Shown here one piece after another: positions 8,181 to 16,344 of a stretch of DNA of 64,000 nt (position 1 is its first letter; every line of letters begins with the position of its first letter). A model generated the notes under the pieces. The model was not told the origin of the DNA. It saw only the letters and a program-made list of their open reading frames with translations, and made no database searches. The DNA lies in the NCBI RefSeq assembly GCF_005860805.1, contig NZ_VCEJ01000002.1, positions 2,340,375-2,404,374 of the forward strand, written 5' to 3'. The stretch comes from Dyadobacter luticola (GTDB taxonomy: Bacteria > Bacteroidota > Bacteroidia > Cytophagales > Spirosomataceae). The position numbers were made by a program, and so were the translations under genes.

Positions 8181-10885
8181 TTTTTGACCGATACTTCAAA
8201 ACTTTTATCCGAGAAATGTATCCGCTTTTCATTCGGCTTCACCCGGAAAACCACATTCATATTTTTATCCATTTCCACATCTAGCGGCCGACTGGCATCT
8301 TCAATCACAAAGCGGTCCTGGTTGCCAGGCACAAATGCCGAGATTGTCCAGTTTCCGGGTTTCATTTCCTTGAAAGAAAAATAACCGTCCTCATTTGGCT
8401 CGGTCAGGAAGCTGGTATTTTCACTCGAAAGCTTAATTAAAACAGTCGGCTTATCATTAAAAACGGCTGATAGACCATTCTGGCCCGGTTTTACAAAATC
8501 CACTTTTCCCACGATCGAGCCGGTGCGGGTAAACGGAATGTCCACTTCTTTGGTACTATCGGCCTTCACATCGAGGTACATCGGAATGGTAATGTTAGGA
8601 ATGACGCCTTCTTCGCGGGATTTGTTCTGGACGACGGCAAGATAGTAGCGGTCGGGCGCGATGCCTTTGAAAGAAAATTGTCCGGTACTGTCTGTCAGGA
8701 ACTTATGGCTGCCCAGCTGCACCAGGTTGCCTGCTTTTGAAAATCCGGTCCCGGTCAGCCTGCCTCTCACAGCGCCCACATTGCGTCGGCGTGACAAAGG
8801 TACATTCAGTTTTAAAGCATATTTAATGGTAAAAAAAAGTGTGTTCTGGTCCCGGTTGCGGACATTCGGAATGTATGAACGTCCGCCTGTAAACGTCATC
8901 CGGTGATGTTTTAAATCCAGCACGACCGACGCATCGACATAACTTCTTCTGACAAAAAGCTCGTCGGGCGCGTAGTTGTTGCGGTACATAAAATTGGCGT
9001 ACAAATTCTGTTTCACATTCACACGCGCATTTCCGCCATAAAAAAACAGGTTTTCGATCACGTCGGAAGTCGAAAACTTGCTGGTATGCTGGTGCTCAAA
9101 ATAACCGCCGAGCCACACCGAACGAAAGAAACGGAATGCGGGCTGGACCAGGTTTGAAGATGATTCTTTCCTCGCTGTATTATCTGAAACCAAGTGATTA
9201 CGGGAGTAGCCGTAGCGTCCCTGATAATACATCGTAAACTTCTCTGAATCAAAGTTATAGGAGACATTTCCAAAATTTTCGGTGTAGTGAAATGATGCGG
9301 GTGTCTGCCTGTCTTGTCTTTCCTGAGTGGAATAAAATACAAAAAACCGGTTCCGCCGGTTGTGCTGGTAGGAGGCAAAAGCCATGTAGCTGCGGTCTTT
9401 CGGCGAGATGCTGTAAAATGTGGCGTCAAGGCTTGGGTTAATGTCGGAGAAGTTGCCGGTTATGCCCAGCGTCAGTTTTTTGGTTATGTTAAACCCAATG
9501 TTGTTGTTGATTAAAAGACTGTTATGATAAAAACCATAGAAATTTTTTCCTGCATAAACCAGGTTGCTGGACACATTGATCCACTTGCGGTTGAGCTGAA
9601 ATCTTGCGAAAGCGCCGTAATCGGTTTTTTGTTTGGCATTACCTACTACAAATTCCGTTTCCAATCTGAATGACGGCTTTCTAATCTCGCCTGAAATGCC
9701 TGCCAGATTGGACCAAAAATGTTCATTGCGCAAAACCACATTTTTGGACATATAGCTGAGTGCCAGCCCGGATGTTTGCCCGATCCTGAAATTCATCCGG
9801 CCGCCGTACGATTGTTTTTGGGTTTGGGTAAATCTGGCGTTTTGAAAAAACAAGGTATAACCCAGCTTTTTAAATTGCTGCTCCACTTTCGCGCCACGCC
9901 CAAAACGCCCGAATTCCATCAGATTATTGAGTTGCAAAACATAATCCCCGACCGAAACGACCGTCTTCTTTTTGTACCGATATTCCAGCGAATACTGGTC
10001 GTAGCCGCCGGCAGCCGGGAAAACGATCTGGTTCGGGCCGCGTACAACAAAGTCAATGTGGTGTTTTTCATTCTGGTCGAGATACCCGCGGCCGTTTGCA
10101 AAATACTGGTAAGCAATGCGGCTTTTCCCACCATAATCATAGTTTAGATAACCTCCACCTACTTCAATTGGCAAACGAAACCACGGGTCGATCTTTTTTA
10201 TCCTGGAAGAAAAAACCGGCACCGCAACTACTTCATAAACATTCATTTGCAGGTCAGCAGCTTGCACTTGCAGGTCGGAGGAACTTTCCCAGGCATTTTT
10301 ATCGGTAAATGGGATTACCTGCGTAACCTCGACATTGACCTGGGTATCCGGTTCCAGGAGCAGGCTGTCCTTTGCATTCCGGATTTGCCCGCGGTTGGTT
10401 TGGAGGTGGAATTTTTCAGCTTTGTTGCCTGAATTCCGGACCAAGTACTGCACCCGCAAAGTATCGCCTTCCCTGACAAACTCCGGGTGGTTCACAACAA
10501 ATATCTCGAGTTTTCTGACTTCGCGGACGGTAATGGTCACCTTGGTTTCCACTACGTCGGCGCCGGACTGGATCTTGAATCGGATCACAAAATTCCCGGC
10601 AGTCACTTTCTCGGGTGCGGCAATCACAAAAAAATACCTGAGGTGATCCTGGGCGGTCACCCTCTCCGGTCTGCGCTGGGAAAGTAATTTCCAGTTTTCC
10701 GGAAGGGTAACCGACTCCTGAACCGAGTCTAACAGAGGATTATTGGATTGTACGTCAAAAAACAAGGTAAAATGCCCACCCGGATCAACCATCCCCGGCG
10801 TATTTGATAACCTGACCTGTATGGGCGCCTGGCCGAACAATTTCAGATTGATCAGAAAAACAAATATGAAAACGAGGCGGGCCAA
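8177..10885 (-). CDS. Large outer-membrane barrel protein with usher-like architecture
   Basis: 902 aa with a TTG start. Signal peptide at residues 1-18. Two Ig-like domains span about residues 20-120 and 120-225 (NPLLDSVQESVTLPENW; LRVQYLVRNSGNKAEKF). A long region at about 235-715 consists of alternating aromatic amphipathic strands typical of an outer-membrane barrel. Two carboxypeptidase-regulatory or CNA-B-like domains follow at about 725-800 (TDSTGQFSFKGIAPDRYYL) and 800-890 (EDGYFSFKEMKPGNWTI). There is no TonB box or plug, so it is not a TonB receptor. A two-domain N-terminus, a barrel of about 480 residues and two C-terminal Ig-like domains resemble the layout of fimbrial ushers, though I see no sequence match to FimD/PapC and no PapD-type chaperone nearby. 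Neighbours are small secreted subunits with overlapping starts and stops. Role (inference): secretion or assembly of those subunits. Confidence 0.8.
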   Translation of the reverse strand: MARLVFIFVFLINLKLFGQAPIQVRLSNTPGMVDPGGHFTLFFDVQSNNPLLDSVQESVTLPENWKLLSQRRPERVTAQDHLRYFFVIAAPEKVTAGNFVIRFKIQSGADVVETKVTITVREVRKLEIFVVNHPEFVREGDTLRVQYLVRNSGNKAEKFHLQTNRGQIRNAKDSLLLEPDTQVNVEVTQVIPFTDKNAWESSSDLQVQAADLQMNVYEVVAVPVFSSRIKKIDPWFRLPIEVGGGYLNYDYGGKSRIAYQYFANGRGYLDQNEKHHIDFVVRGPNQIVFPAAGGYDQYSLEYRYKKKTVVSVGDYVLQLNNLMEFGRFGRGAKVEQQFKKLGYTLFFQNARFTQTQKQSYGGRMNFRIGQTSGLALSYMSKNVVLRNEHFWSNLAGISGEIRKPSFRLETEFVVGNAKQKTDYGAFARFQLNRKWINVSSNLVYAGKNFYGFYHNSLLINNNIGFNITKKLTLGITGNFSDINPSLDATFYSISPKDRSYMAFASYQHNRRNRFFVFYSTQERQDRQTPASFHYTENFGNVSYNFDSEKFTMYYQGRYGYSRNHLVSDNTARKESSSNLVQPAFRFFRSVWLGGYFEHQHTSKFSTSDVIENLFFYGGNARVNVKQNLYANFMYRNNYAPDELFVRRSYVDASVVLDLKHHRMTFTGGRSYIPNVRNRDQNTLFFTIKYALKLNVPLSRRRNVGAVRGRLTGTGFSKAGNLVQLGSHKFLTDSTGQFSFKGIAPDRYYLAVVQNKSREEGVIPNITIPMYLDVKADSTKEVDIPFTRTGSIVGKVDFVKPGQNGLSAVFNDKPTVLIKLSSENTSFLTEPNEDGYFSFKEMKPGNWTISAFVPGNQDRFVIEDASRPLDVEMDKNMNVVFRVKPNEKRIHFSDKSFEVSVKK

Positions 10886-10897
10886 TGTGTGTTACTG

Positions 10898-11296
10898 TTA
10901 TTCAATCTGTAACGAAATGTTCGAACCGAATAAATCCTGCTTGGTATCTGCGATAATGACGCAGTCGTATTTTCCTTTTGGTTGCGGAAGAACCCGCTAC
11001 TACATTAATGTCGACGCCGTCCACGAGCGCGCTTGTTTCAACTTCCACTCTTTTCGTTTTTACGCCAGCCTGGATGGATGAATAGTTCAGCCAAAGTGTG
11101 TTGTTGTCGGCAGGTACCGCGATTTTTTCCCCGGCCTCGGTAGGGGCAATAAAGGAGGCGCTGATGTTTTTTGTTCCACTCGTTTCAAGGTCCAGAAGTG
11201 CCACGGTCGGGATCACTACAGTGAATGATGCTGGTCAATGTTCGTGTCGGTTTGCGCATAGCCGGATAGTGAAAAACCAAGACTAAGAACCAACAT
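10898..11296 (-). pseudogene. Pilin-like subunit A, two frameshifts
   Basis: Reading three frames in order gives one coherent secreted protein. A hydrophobic signal segment ends SGYAQ and is followed by TDTNIDQ (frame 1). The core SFTVVIPTVALLDLETSG...APTEAGEKIAVP...INVVAGSSATK follows (frame 2, from about 11235). The end KGKYDCVIIADTKQDLFG and then SNISLQIE (frame 3, from about 10985) stops with TAA at 10898. The second shift lies in an AAAA run that would be AAA in an intact gene; the first lies at CAGCATCATTC, where one base seems lost. No normal ATG with a charged n-region exists, and the nearest in-frame ATG is at 11296. Twelve bases separate its stop from the barrel-gene start. It is paralogous to subunit B. 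Confidence 0.7.
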
Positions 11297-11340
11297 GATG
11301 ACGGTAACGGAGGTAGATTTTACTAACTGCCCGAAAAAAA

Positions 11341-11679
11341 TTATTTCCCCATGATTTCCCGGCGATGCGCAGTACCCCAGTGATGCAATTCTTCCAAAAC
11401 CTTTTCTATTGATTTTCCGTGATCGGTGATGGCATATTCAACCGTCGGCGGGAAGGTATCGAACACCTGCCGCGTAATGAGTTTATTGGATTCTAACAAT
11501 TTCAGTTCCTTCGACAAAGTTTTGTCCGTGATGCCCGGAACCTCCTTCGAAATCTGCTTGAACCGCCTGCTCCCCGACGAAAGGGCGAAAAGGATCAGCA
11601 TTTTCCACCGTCCTTCCAGGGTGTCCAGCGCATCTTTGATCGCGAGTGCATTCATGGGGCATTTTCCGTCGCTCAGCAT
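11341..11679 (-). CDS. HxlR-family winged-helix transcriptional regulator
   Basis: 112 aa. The N-terminal CPMNALAIKDALDTLEGRWKM is the HxlR opening, with the conserved Cys that can act in redox or electrophile sensing in some family members (family knowledge). The winged helix follows (RFKQISKEVPGITDKTLSKE), then the wing PPTVEYAITDHG. It is transcribed away from a DoxX-family gene, the usual pairing of a sensor-repressor with the membrane or redox gene it controls. A near-perfect palindrome lies between the two genes. Ligand unknown. Confidence 0.92.
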   Translation of the reverse strand: MLSDGKCPMNALAIKDALDTLEGRWKMLILFALSSGSRRFKQISKEVPGITDKTLSKELKLLESNKLITRQVFDTFPPTVEYAITDHGKSIEKVLEELHHWGTAHRREIMGK

Positions 11680-11715
11680 TCTTTTCCGGTTGTTGGTTAA
11701 TCACATTACTATCCA

Positions 11716-11735
11716 TTTGGAAAGCGCTATCCAAA
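11716..11735. promoter_or_regulatory. Palindromic operator candidate between hxlR and doxX
   Basis: TTTGGA-A-AGCGCT-A-TCCAAA is a 20-bp inverted repeat with only the pair at positions 7 and 14 unmatched. It lies in the 122-bp divergent intergenic region. A half-site-like AGTGCTATC follows at 11741. The DoxX-side -7 element TAGTTTTG (11770-11777) fits TAnnTTTG. The symmetry and position suit a dimeric HxlR repressor controlling both genes (inference). Confidence 0.6.
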
Positions 11736-11801
11736 GTGGAAGTGCTATCTCACGGAAAGTAAAGGTAGCTAGTTTTGCGGCATACCTCAAACGCATTTCA
11801 A

Positions 11802-12155
11802 ATGTCAGCAAAAACAACACGTATCATCGCTACCGTACTTCTGGTTATCCCAATCATCGTTCTTAGCATCGGCGGCGTCATGAAAATCCTTGGCGCCGAA
11901 CCCGAGATGGTGATGCAATTCCTAACCAAAGCAGGCTTCGGCCCCTACATCACCCTCCTCGGCCTCACCGAGCTCACCATCGCCGGCCTCCTCATTTACC
12001 CCAAAACCAACAAAACCGGCTTCCTCCTCGCCACCAGCTACTTCGCCGGCGCACTCTGCCTGGAAATCTCTGGCGGTCAGCCTACGGCTTCGGTGGTGTT
12101 TTTGGTGATGTTATGGGTTTCTATGTTTTTGAGGAAGCGGGAGGTGTTTGTTTGA
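11802..12155 (+). CDS. DoxX-like four-helix membrane protein
   Basis: 117 aa from the ATG at 11802; the frame is open upstream only through a TTG at 11775. Four hydrophobic helices: TRIIATVLLVIPIIVLSIGG, the segment around PYITLLGLTELTIAGLL, GFLLATSYFAGALCLEI and ASVVFLVMLWVSMFL. The pattern and the GGVMKILG motif after helix 1 are typical of the small DoxX_2 group, whose roles are poorly defined but often linked to thiol or quinone redox stress. The divergent HxlR gene and shared palindrome suggest it is the regulated target. Confidence 0.85.
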   Translation: MSAKTTRIIATVLLVIPIIVLSIGGVMKILGAEPEMVMQFLTKAGFGPYITLLGLTELTIAGLLIYPKTNKTGFLLATSYFAGALCLEISGGQPTASVVFLVMLWVSMFLRKREVFV

Positions 12156-12169
12156 GGGGGAATGTCCAC

Positions 12170-12234
12170 TTTTCCTGCGGTCGGTTTCAGTTTTCCTGCG
12201 GTTCACATGCAGCGGAAAGGTCATTTTATCTTTG
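12170..12234 (+). promoter_or_regulatory. Promoter region of dinD with a 12-bp direct repeat
   Basis: TTTTCCTGCGGT occurs at 12170-12181 and again at 12191-12202, centre to centre 21 bp, so two full helical turns apart. A perfect -7 element TATCTTTG lies at 12227-12234. No good -33 element is visible, which would fit activator dependence. The implied start near 12241 supports the downstream GTG at 12268 as the dinD start. Confidence 0.4.
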
Positions 12235-12267
12235 GAAAATCATTTTCAAACTAAAACGACTGCATTC

Positions 12268-13122
12268 GTGGAAACAACTCTTATCACCCAACTTAGCAAA
12301 ACATTCGAAGAAGCAGCTCATGAGCAGGACGGCGTTGAATACTGGCTAGCCAGAGAATTGCAGGAATTGCTCGGTTATTCAGAGTGGCGCAACTTTTTAA
12401 AATCCGTTGAAAAAGCAAAAGAAAGTTGCAAAAACGCCTCTGAGAGCATCCAGGACCATTTTGTTGACGTCAACAAAATGGTCTCCATCGGTTCAGGTGC
12501 GGAGCGAAAACAAGAGGACATCATGCTCACACGCTACGCCTGCTACCTCATCGCGCAGAATGGTGACCCTAAGAAAGAGCAGATCGCTTTTGCGCAGAGT
12601 TACTTCGCAATCCAGACACGCAAGCATGAATTACTGGCAGAGCGCATTCAAATGATGGAACGTTTGCAGGCCAGGGAAAAGCTGGCGGCCACAGAAACGA
12701 TCTTTTCTAAAACGATCTTCGAACGAGGTGTAGACCACAAGGGTTTTGCGAATATCAGGAGCAAAGGCGACAGCGCATTATTTGGAGGTTACAATACCAG
12801 TGAAATGAAACGTAAGTTAGGCATAACAGAAAGCCGTCCGCTAGCCGATTTTCTGCCGACAATCACCATTTCTGCCAAACAACTCGCTACCGACATTACA
12901 AATTTCAATGTTAATAAAAGTGATCTGCGCGGTGAAACACATATTTCGGAAGAGCATGAAAAGAATAATACGGATATCAGGGACTTGCTAGGCAAGAGCG
13001 GTATTAAACCCGAGGAACTGCCAGCAGAAGAGGACATTAAGAAACTGGAAAGAAAAGTAAAATCAAATGATAACAAACTGCTGAAAGACAAATTGAACGT
13101 GCCGAATAAAACCAATAAATAA
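12268..13122 (+). CDS. dinD: DinD-like DNA-damage-inducible protein
   Basis: 284 aa from a GTG start chosen because the upstream open frame has no homologous residues and the -7 element lies at 12227-12234. The N-terminal region (WLARELQELLGYSEWRNF, then AKESCKNASESIQDHF) is the BRO/DinD-type domain. It continues with YFAIQTRKHEL, KGFANIRSKGDSALFGG and LADFLPTITISAKQLAT, all characteristic of DinD. Length is close to E. coli DinD (about 274 aa). E. coli DinD is SOS-induced and inhibits RecA filament activity. The Lys/Asn-rich tail is unstructured. It is an isolated gene here with no restriction or phage neighbours. Confidence 0.9.
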   Translation: METTLITQLSKTFEEAAHEQDGVEYWLARELQELLGYSEWRNFLKSVEKAKESCKNASESIQDHFVDVNKMVSIGSGAERKQEDIMLTRYACYLIAQNGDPKKEQIAFAQSYFAIQTRKHELLAERIQMMERLQAREKLAATETIFSKTIFERGVDHKGFANIRSKGDSALFGGYNTSEMKRKLGITESRPLADFLPTITISAKQLATDITNFNVNKSDLRGETHISEEHEKNNTDIRDLLGKSGIKPEELPAEEDIKKLERKVKSNDNKLLKDKLNVPNKTNK

Positions 13123-13182
13123 AGTTTTCGACTTCCCTCAAATCAATATCTTTACAAAACTCAAACGCCTAAACCGACACCC

Positions 13183-14073
13183 ATGAGCGAGATTAAGAAA
13201 GAGGATATCAAGCAGGAAGTATTTGATCTTTATGACGATTATGCGCATAACAGGCTGGAAAGGCGTGATTTTGTGCAAAAGCTTTCGGCTTATGCGGTCG
13301 GCGGCATTACGGTGGCATCCCTGATGAGTTTTTTGATGCCTGACTACCATGGTGCAGTCAAAATCCGTGCGAATGATCCCAGGCTGCAATCCGATTATAT
13401 CACTTACGATTCGCCCAAAGGCGGCGGGAAGATTAAAGCATTGCTTTCCAAACCGGCCGATGCGAAAGGTAAGCTGGGCGGCATTATTGTTGTCCATGAA
13501 AACCGCGGCCTAAACCCGCACATCGAAGATGTGGCTAGGCGGGCTGCATTGGCGGGATTTGTTTCGATTGCGCCGGATGCCTTAACACCGCTCGGTGGTT
13601 ACCCTGGTAATGATGACGACGGCCGGACCATGCAGGCCAAACGTGATCGCAATGAAATGAATGAAGATTTTATCGCCGCTTTGGACTACCTGAAAAACCA
13701 TAAAGACTGCAATGGAAAGATTGGCGTGGTCGGTTTTTGCTTTGGGGGCGGCGTGGCCAATATGATGGCAGTGCGCGTGCCTGAACTGGCGGCTGCGGTA
13801 CCATTTTACGGCGGACAGCCAGCAACCGAAGATGTCCCAAAAATCAAAGCCCCGCTGCTGATACATTATGCCGGCCTCGACACCCGCATTAATGAAGGCT
13901 GGCCTGCATACGAAGCTGCTTTGAAAGCTAACCACAAAGAATACACCGAATATATGTACCCCGACGTGAACCACGGCTTTCACAATGATACCACGCCTCG
14001 CTACGATAAAGCGGCTGCTGAACTGGCCTGGAAACGCACCATTGACTTTTTTACAGAAAAATTGAAAGCCTGA
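13183..14073 (+). CDS. Dienelactone hydrolase family protein
   Basis: 296 aa alpha/beta hydrolase. The triad is visible: nucleophile Cys186 in GFCFGG, Asp233 in GLDTRIN and His264 in NHGFH. The Cys nucleophile with downstream Asp and His is the dienelactone hydrolase (carboxymethylenebutenolidase) arrangement. The N-terminus carries [22 protein letters not shown], a twin-arginine-like signal or anchor, so export to the periplasm is possible. Many secreted members of this family have unknown ester substrates. It is preceded by dinD in the same direction but separated by 60 bases and probably transcribed independently. Confidence 0.9.
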   Translation: MSEIKKEDIKQEVFDLYDDYAHNRLERRDFVQKLSAYAVGGITVASLMSFLMPDYHGAVKIRANDPRLQSDYITYDSPKGGGKIKALLSKPADAKGKLGGIIVVHENRGLNPHIEDVARRAALAGFVSIAPDALTPLGGYPGNDDDGRTMQAKRDRNEMNEDFIAALDYLKNHKDCNGKIGVVGFCFGGGVANMMAVRVPELAAAVPFYGGQPATEDVPKIKAPLLIHYAGLDTRINEGWPAYEAALKANHKEYTEYMYPDVNHGFHNDTTPRYDKAAAELAWKRTIDFFTEKLKA

Positions 14074-14090
14074 TAAGCTGACGCTGGTAA

Positions 14091-14168
14091 CAGGTTTTCA
14101 GCCGGATCACCGACATGTCGCCGCTGGAATACCGCAGCAGGTATAATTGGGAGGCGATCTTGATTTGA
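14091..14168 (+). pseudogene. C-terminal remnant of an AraC-family regulator
   Basis: A 25-codon stop-to-stop frame reads VFSRITDMSPLEYRSRYN and ends at TGA 14166-14168. This matches the last helix of AraC/XylS regulators (consensus FkritGmsPleYR). In-frame stops lie immediately upstream (TGA and TAA at 14078-14090), and the two helix-turn-helix motifs that should precede it are absent. It is a leftover of a deleted regulator, probably once paired with the VOC gene that follows. Confidence 0.6.
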
Positions 14169-14225
14169 ATCAGGTGCCTGATTGGAGGCAGTTTTCTATT
14201 TTCGTTTTTCCAAACAAACAAAATC

Positions 14226-14594
14226 ATGGAACACAAAGCGTTATCGATCCGGCCATTTATTGGCGCGAAAAACTTTGACATTTCAAGAAGCTTTTATCGC
14301 GACCTGGGTTTTGAAGAAGTAGAGCTCGGGCATGATATGTCACTTTTTAAGGTTAGTCAGCTGGGATTTTATTTGCAGTCCGCCTACGTCAAAGACTGGA
14401 TCGACAACACAATGCTTTTCCTGGAAGTGGACGATGTAAACCGGTACTGGAACGAACTGGTGGCACTTAACCTGCCTGAAAGATACGAGGGCGTGCGCCT
14501 TACCCCAATTAAAACGGACTATTGGGGCAAAGAATGTTTCTTGCACGATCCCTCAGGTATCCTCTGGCATTTCGGCGAGTTTTTAAAAAAATAA
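14226..14594 (+). CDS. VOC-superfamily (glyoxalase/bleomycin-resistance fold) protein
   Basis: 122 aa, one VOC module with the beta-alpha-beta-beta-beta repeat: IRPFIGAKNFDISRSFYRDLGF, then LFLEVDDVNRYWNELVALNL and a closing strand with WGKECFLHDPSGILWHFGEF. The final H-D-P-x-G-x-x-W segment is the standard end of glyoxalase-like proteins. A single module implies a homodimer. Metal ligands and substrate cannot be assigned, so resistance or isomerase activity is not claimed. Confidence 0.85.
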   Translation: MEHKALSIRPFIGAKNFDISRSFYRDLGFEEVELGHDMSLFKVSQLGFYLQSAYVKDWIDNTMLFLEVDDVNRYWNELVALNLPERYEGVRLTPIKTDYWGKECFLHDPSGILWHFGEFLKK

Positions 14595-14619
14595 CAGACC
14601 AGATTATTTCAACAAAAAA

Positions 14620-16341
14620 CTACTGCGCACGCAGATAGCGGACCGGATTTGCGATGGCCGCTTTTAAAGCATGGCCTAAAACCGTTAGTGCAGTAATGAT
14701 AGCCATCAAACCCAGCGCGCCAAAAACCAGCCAGCCGCTCATTTCAATGCGGTGCGCATATTGCCGCAACCACATGTTGGTAATCCACCAACCGAGCGGC
14801 GCGGCGACCACGAAACCGATGAGCATCAACCTGCTGAATTCTCTTCCAAAAACCCACAATAATTGCCCGGTCCGTGCGCCAAGTATCCTGCGCATCCCGA
14901 TTTCTTTCGCACGGTTTTCGGCCATGAATGTGACCAAACCGTAAAGCCCCAGGCAACTCATGGCCACCGCGATGAAAGCAAAAATCTGTACAAAACCAGC
15001 CAGTAACCGCTCCATTTTTGTAAATGAATTTAACAGATCGTCGACGTTGTCCACTTTGTAAAGCTGGTCGGGTAAGGTGGTATCCCATACTTTCCGGACG
15101 GCTTTTTGGGTTTGGCTGGTAACATTCGGTGTGAATGTCAGTATTGCCATGGTGGTATGTTTCGGATCGTGAATGAGGGTGGCGGGGAGGATAGGCTGGT
15201 GCAGGTCGACGACACGAAAATCTTTTACCACGCCGACAATGATCCGGTCGGCATCTTGTATGCGCAGGCGTTTACCCACTACACTGCCGGCGGGCGCGAC
15301 GCCGAGCTGCCGCACCAATGTTTCGTTCACCACTACCTCGCTGCCGGTGGTGTCGGCCACATTGAAATTGCGTCCTGCGACCAGTGATAAACCGAATGTC
15401 GAGAGGTAATTTTCATCCACGGCCCTGACGCGCGTCTCGAAAGGTTCGGGCTGGGTGGCGGTGTTGTAGCTGAAAGAACTTGGGCCACTGTACGGCGAGG
15501 CCGGCGGATCACTGGCGAAGCTGACAGACTCGACACCAGGCAGTTGCAGCCAGCTTTCGCGGAGCAAATCACGGGGCACATCCTGCTGGGGAAGCCACAC
15601 GACCTGTTTATTTTTATGCGAAAATCCCCAATCCACCCTCTGCATGTGGCGAAGCTGCGCGGTGATGACGAGCACGACGATCAGGAAAAGCTGCGCGAGC
15701 AAAAATTGCCCGACGATCAAGGTCCTGCGCATTGTGAAACCTCTTACTGCACGCGTCAACTGACCTGCAATCGCCTTTTTTGGATCAAAACCGGACATCA
15801 CCCAGGACGGGTAAAGCCCAGCAAGCAAAATGACTGCCGCGATGAGCGAAGCAAACCAGAGCAGCGCATTGGGCCTCAATAATTGCAGGACGGAAATGTC
15901 GGTATGCAATGTGGGATCCTGGTTGTTCAATGTTTGGTTCACGACCGGCATTGCCAGCTGCGTCAGTAACAATGCGACAAAAACCGCCGCAATCGTGAGC
16001 AGCGCGGTTTCAAACAGGAAATGTTTTAATAATTGAAAGCGGCTGCCGCCCACTACTTTACGGACACCCACTTCCAGCGCCCGACGCATGGCCTGTGCGG
16101 TGGCGAGATTGATATAATTAATGCAGGAAGCGAACACAAGCAGAATCCCGACGGCCATCAAAGCATATAACACTGGCCGTGGCGCCATGCCGCTCCGCTC
16201 GTGGTTGAGATCTGCGAGCGGGAAGAATTGAAATGCAAAATGCGACGCGTCTTCCTTAGACAAATGCTTTTTTAGGACATTGTCCAAAGCGCCTCGAAGC
16301 TGCTGCGGATTTGCTCCTTTTTTGAGCAAAACAAAACACAT
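14620..16341 (-). CDS. FtsX/MacB-type ABC permease, C-terminal fragment after amber codon
   Basis: 573 aa. It holds the rest of the first periplasmic MacB-PCD domain, TM helices around YALMAVGILLVFASCINYIN, two further helices, a second periplasmic domain (SVSFASDPPASPYSG; VVVNETLVRQLGV) and the final three-helix FtsX domain with the ENRAKEIGMRRILGAR motif. The fragment starts at an ATG two codons after, and in the same frame as, the TAG that ends the upstream fragment. Together they make one standard permease of about 798 aa. No cognate LolD/MacB ATPase is adjacent, which is common for these Bacteroidota permeases. Alone it lacks TM1 and much of the first periplasmic domain. Confidence 0.85.
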   Translation of the reverse strand: MCFVLLKKGANPQQLRGALDNVLKKHLSKEDASHFAFQFFPLADLNHERSGMAPRPVLYALMAVGILLVFASCINYINLATAQAMRRALEVGVRKVVGGSRFQLLKHFLFETALLTIAAVFVALLLTQLAMPVVNQTLNNQDPTLHTDISVLQLLRPNALLWFASLIAAVILLAGLYPSWVMSGFDPKKAIAGQLTRAVRGFTMRRTLIVGQFLLAQLFLIVVLVITAQLRHMQRVDWGFSHKNKQVVWLPQQDVPRDLLRESWLQLPGVESVSFASDPPASPYSGPSSFSYNTATQPEPFETRVRAVDENYLSTFGLSLVAGRNFNVADTTGSEVVVNETLVRQLGVAPAGSVVGKRLRIQDADRIIVGVVKDFRVVDLHQPILPATLIHDPKHTTMAILTFTPNVTSQTQKAVRKVWDTTLPDQLYKVDNVDDLLNSFTKMERLLAGFVQIFAFIAVAMSCLGLYGLVTFMAENRAKEIGMRRILGARTGQLLWVFGREFSRLMLIGFVVAAPLGWWITNMWLRQYAHRIEMSGWLVFGALGLMAIITALTVLGHALKAAIANPVRYLRAQ

Positions 16342-16344
16342 ACT

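Noticed and set aside
7926-11296. Programmed ribosomal frameshifting in subunits A and B
   Set aside because: The C-terminal shifts needed are in opposite directions (one base gained in A, one lost in B) and lack a shared slippery site or stem. Decay or sequence error fits better.
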